From positions 21,973,914-22,037,913 of the forward strand of contig OY754967.1 in assembly GCA_963576475.1 (NCBI GenBank): a stretch of 64,000 nt of DNA. The letters are read 5' to 3'. A program made the position numbers and the translations under genes. Every line of letters begins with the position of its first letter. The stretch's first letter is position 1. Below are positions 58,329 to 64,000 of the stretch, piece after piece. Source of the stretch: Molanna angustata. Lineage: Eukaryota; Arthropoda; Insecta; Trichoptera; Molannidae. A model generated the notes under the pieces. It made no database searches. It saw nothing but the letters and a program-made list of their open reading frames with translations, and had not been told where the DNA came from.

Positions 58329-59388
58329 TATCCAAAAACAACGGTACCTTTAATTTCATATGAAGAATGCATTATAATTTTCTCATGCAAGTAAATGTTT
58401 TATAAATGAATAATTAATATTATTTTATTTTGTTGTGCCGTGTAGGAGTCTATTTGACATAAAACTACATTCACATATTTTAATCTATATTTATATTATG
58501 CCATTTTTAACTACATTATAAGAGCGTTTATTTGTAAACTAGTTCAAAGCTTGTTGAACCATCTTCTATTATTCAATTTATTAACATTCCTAATTGATGA
58601 GAACATAATATTTTTAACCTTTTTTATATTAATGGAAGTGTTATTTTTTATTTGTGTGATAATGATAAATTAATATCAGATATGATACACCATTTGTAAA
58701 TGCATAATTTCAAAATAAATAATACGCAAATAATTACAATTGATAAATTAATAATATACCCTCAAATTAAATATTATGATAAAACACGAAGATTGAATTA
58801 TTTTTTTATGTCGGCTTACCATATTATTCTAAATTATACGAAGGTTTTTTTTTAATTGATGGAAAATGAAGGTATGCATTGTTTAATTGAATAATAAATA
58901 TAGTTTTATTAGATTGATTATAGTTTGATCGCCGAGCGGCTTGTCGGTACTTGATCCAAGTGCGATTAAGCAGCTCCCCTTTTGAGCTTGGACTCTTAAG
59001 CTGGCCTAACACCAGGTAATATTACAACTCATATTTCAACTCAGAATATGAACTAAAAAAATGACATTGTGCCTGACACGATATCATTTAAATGACTTAA
59101 AAATGTTATCACTCTAAAAACATTACATTGAAATTACATGTCGATATTATAGAAATAATCTCTCTTGACTGTCAAATAACTTGCATTTTTGGGTGCATTA
59201 ATGATTCTCGCTTGTTTTTTTTATTTCATTTTGAGTTTGATTACCTGTTTCGAAATATTTTGAAAATCAAAGGAGACGATCTAGCATAAAATGTACGCGA
59301 AAAAAAAATCAAGGAGTTATTTAGCATATTTAACGAACAAATCTCATTAGAAGATCCATTTGCATAGAAAAATGAGAATGAGAAAAAT
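58329..59388. other. A+T-rich sequence, nothing recognised
   Basis: No gene or clear repeat was seen. Confidence 0.5.
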
Positions 59389-59431
59389 GTAAGCAGTATT
59401 CTCCCAGTACGGGACCTTACCTTTTTCTTAC
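59389..59431 (+). repeat. Dispersed repeat R4, copy 3
   Basis: GTAAGCAGTATTCTCCCAGT and then ACGGGACCTTACC match 24759-24801 with one change. It is followed by a long low-complexity A/T tract (59440-59611). Confidence 0.6.
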
Positions 59432-59439
59432 ATACGACC

Positions 59440-59611
59440 TTAAATCAATAAATAATAAATAAAAATAAAAAAATATTAAAAATAAATAAATTAATAAATT
59501 AATAATTAAATTAATTATTTAATAAATAATATAATAAATAAATTAATTATTTAATAAATAAAATAATAAATAAATAATTAATAAACAAAAAATTAAATAA
59601 ATAATAATAAA
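59440..59611. repeat. AAT/AAAT low-complexity tract
   Basis: About 170 bases consist almost only of AAT, AAAT and AATT units. Confidence 0.85.
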
Positions 59612-59800
59612 TTGGGGTGACCAGCGACAGGTTTTTAGGTGTACATAACCTAATAAAAATAAGCACGACACATGCGTATATCCCCACACGCTATTCTTGT
59701 CTCACCTAAAAAGGCAACATTCGGAATGGGTTGTGAAACTTATTGCTGAGAATGTGAGATTTTATTATTCAATTAACTCGGCTCTTAAAACAATAACAGA
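59612..59800 (-). mobile_element. SINE-like retroposon S2, diverged copy
   Basis: TTGGGGTGACCAGCGACAGG, then ATCCCCACACGC, TGTCTCACCTAAAAAGGCA and TTCGGAATGGGT, follow the 10490-10690 copy in order with many substitutions. Confidence 0.6.
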
Positions 59801-59814
59801 ACAATAACAAACAA

Positions 59815-61904
59815 TAACAAACTTGGGAACAGAAGATGTATTATATAAATTGACAAAGCACATAAATGAAAATTTAGACATTGGGAAAAAAACATTAACA
59901 ATATTTTTGGATCTAAGAAAAGCATTTGATACCGTTAATCACAATATGTTAATCAAACGTCTAGCTAAAATTGGTATAGAAGGTAAGTGTCTTTTCCTGA
60001 TACGGAGCTACTTAAATGAAAGATTTCAAAAAACTAAGGTAGTTAATAACTATAGCTCGCAGCTTAGAGTTCTCCATGGTGTTCCACAAGGTACGGTTCT
60101 TGGACCGATCCTGTTCCTAGTTTATATAAATGACCTCTGCAACGCTAATATTCCTGGTGAGATAATTTCATTTGCGGATGATTCTTCAATAACCATAAGC
60201 GGACATACCTGGCAAGAAACTTTTGTCAAAGCAGATAGGTGTTTAAGAATTGTAAAATCTTGGTTGAATGAAAGTCTATTATCTCTTAATTGTGATAAAA
60301 CGATGTACCTATATGTATAACATATTCAAATACACAAAGATCAGCGCCTGATGGTAGTGATTCACATACTTTGCGATTCCATAATGTTGGTTGTGATAGC
60401 ACATGCTATAGATGCTCAGAGGTAAAAGCGGTCAACTCCACGAAATACTTAGGCATTACTATTGACTCTTATTTAAGGTGGGACAAGCATATAGATTATG
60501 TATGTAAAAGAATTCGATACTTGGTGTACGTTTTCAAAAGATTGGTTGGTATTGTCAAAACAGATTTAGTCAAAATGACATACTACTGCTTAGTGCAATC
60601 GATTTTAACATATGGTATGATGGCTTGGGGTGGAGCATTTAATAATCATATTGCACCTTTGGAAGTTATCCAAAAAATGTTAGTAAAAAAAATCTACCAG
60701 AAACCAATTAGATTCTCAACTTCGCAGCTTTTTGAAGATAGCAAACTCTTAGATCTGAGGAAACTCTACATACTCCAATGTCTTAAATTTATCCATAAGA
60801 GGCTTCATTTATTCAATCTAAACACACAGAACAGAGTCAGCCAGCGATTAAATAATATGTACAAGGTCCCTAATTATAAAAGGAGAAGGACACAAAGACA
60901 CGCTGTATTTGTTGCACCTAGAACATTTAATAAATTATCCAACTCTTTAAAGACAATCAAGAATCATAAAACTTTTATCAGACATATAAAATCTTGGCTA
61001 CTCACAGACCAATGTAATGTGCAAGAGTATTTGTTGTGATTTTGATTTTTATTACTCGATTTTTTATTTTTGTTTATTTGTTAATTAATTCATTTATCTT
61101 TCAAATTAAATTTTGATTGTTCACTGCTTGTATTATCTGAGTTGATAAATAAATCATACTTTTTGGTTCTTGTCTCCTGACCCTGCTTCTATTATTTTTC
61201 TTTTATTTTTATATAAGTATTTTTTTTCTACTACAGATTTTACTTGTTGGTGTTACAACTCTATTAAAAATTTATTCTGAATTTATTAATATTAATCTAC
61301 TCCTCCTTATTATAATTTGTATTTATTTGTTTCTTACTTGTTGGGTTTTCAATTTGGTGCACTTATGTCTTTCTTTTTCTCAATATTCTGCTCTTGTGTA
61401 AAAGTTCAATGATTTTTTTATATTATTATTATTATTTTTTTTTTTTTAATCACTATTGGAAATTCTCAATTTTAACTAGAAAGTGTAGATTGACTGCGAC
61501 ATGCATATCCTTGTACTTGCCAAGTATTGTTACTATCGACTGCGGGTATAATATTTGGTAGCACCGCTGTCAGTCTGCTGATTCATGTAAACTTATTGAT
61601 GTTTCGTATATAAATATGTGTATGTATATTTTTCATATATAATTTGTATACTTTATATTTTTTGCACTTGTTTCCTGCCTAAGCAATTTGCTATATTTTA
61701 TTTTTATAAATAACTAATGTTACTAACGAAATAATTTTGAATATTTTTAATTGGTATACCCACAGACAGGCTATGCCTTGTGGGATTTTTGTGTGTACGG
61801 TTGATTTATTATTATAATTGATATTATGTTTATGTATATTGTATGTTAACCGTGTACCAAAACTTAAATAAAAAAATAAAAAATAAAATAAATAAAAATA
61901 GTAA
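59815..61904 (+). pseudogene. LINE reverse transcriptase 3' half, one frameshift
   Basis: The first frame (59823-60320, read here from a TTG) encodes the RT fingers-palm: TIFLDLRKAFDTVNHNML with catalytic D30, HGVPQGTVLGPILFLVYIND, and F117-A118-D119-D120 in place of the usual YADD. Near 60310-60320 a shift moves coding to the next frame, which continues through STKYLGITIDSYLRWDKHID and YGMMAWGGAF to the stop at 61037-61039. An untranslated A+T-rich tail ends in an A-rich run near 61904. The endonuclease and 5' half are missing, so the copy is inactive. A CR1/Jockey-like relationship is inferred. The LINE fragments at 42670 and 45618 are relatives. Confidence 0.85.
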
Positions 61905-61984
61905 CTGAACAAATGAACACCTCGGCACAGGACTTCCTAGTGAGGTGATCATTGTAAAATCGAAATTACACATTTACTAATAAC

Positions 61985-64000
<2,016 letters not shown>

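Overview
This window looks like insect nuclear DNA, most likely from a moth or butterfly. It is strongly A+T-rich, has no operons or bacterial signals, carries many SINE, LINE and foldback fragments, has insect-type splice sites, and repeatedly shows the GTAGGTACCTAC-like words common in lepidopteran genomes. The order-level assignment is inference. I see no intact single-copy host gene. Almost everything recognisable is mobile DNA, separated by stretches of A+T-rich sequence in which I see nothing.

The main object is a complete, young Ty3/gypsy-type LTR retrotransposon at 28629-39041. Its two 1710-bp LTRs show no difference by eye and are flanked by a 4-bp ATTT target duplication. It has a primer binding site for tRNA-Lys, an intact gag with a zinc knuckle and an intact 1055-codon pol (protease, reverse transcriptase, RNase H, integrase). 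Gag and pol are joined by a textbook -1 frameshift signal: A AAA AAC, an 8-nt spacer, then a 12-bp stem. About 2.65 kb between pol and the 3' LTR has no long reading frame. Each LTR contains a degraded piece of a cellular AGC-type protein kinase (N-lobe through hinge), apparently captured from a host and now broken by frameshifts. Each LTR also has a G+C-rich array of about three 100-bp repeats.

A second composite lies at 42670-46085. A LINE 3' fragment is split by a 2.68-kb DNA element flanked by the direct repeat ATCTAGACC, with the LINE reading frame resuming across the duplication. The inserted element has 62-bp inverted arms and a three-exon THAP-domain gene with two apparent frameshifts. 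It looks like a P-element relative that kept the DNA-binding domain but lost the catalytic part.

Elsewhere the left third (1-28 kb) holds tRNA-derived SINEs whose 3' tails match a LINE tail present in the same window. It also holds a ten-copy 112-bp minisatellite (8101-9219), foldback elements and LINE relics. The right third (46-64 kb) holds inverted copies of dispersed repeats, RTE-like and other LINE relics, a SINE-like retroposon with an 11-bp duplication (its partner at 10.4 kb has a 16-bp one), a longer LINE reverse transcriptase fragment (59823-61904), and long (CA)n, (ACGC)n and (TA)n microsatellites. Four hairpin elements (3.7, 4.2, 25.9 and 58.1 kb) share an unusual layout: a short unpaired leader, a hairpin of about 160-185 bp, and a 9-13 bp direct repeat.
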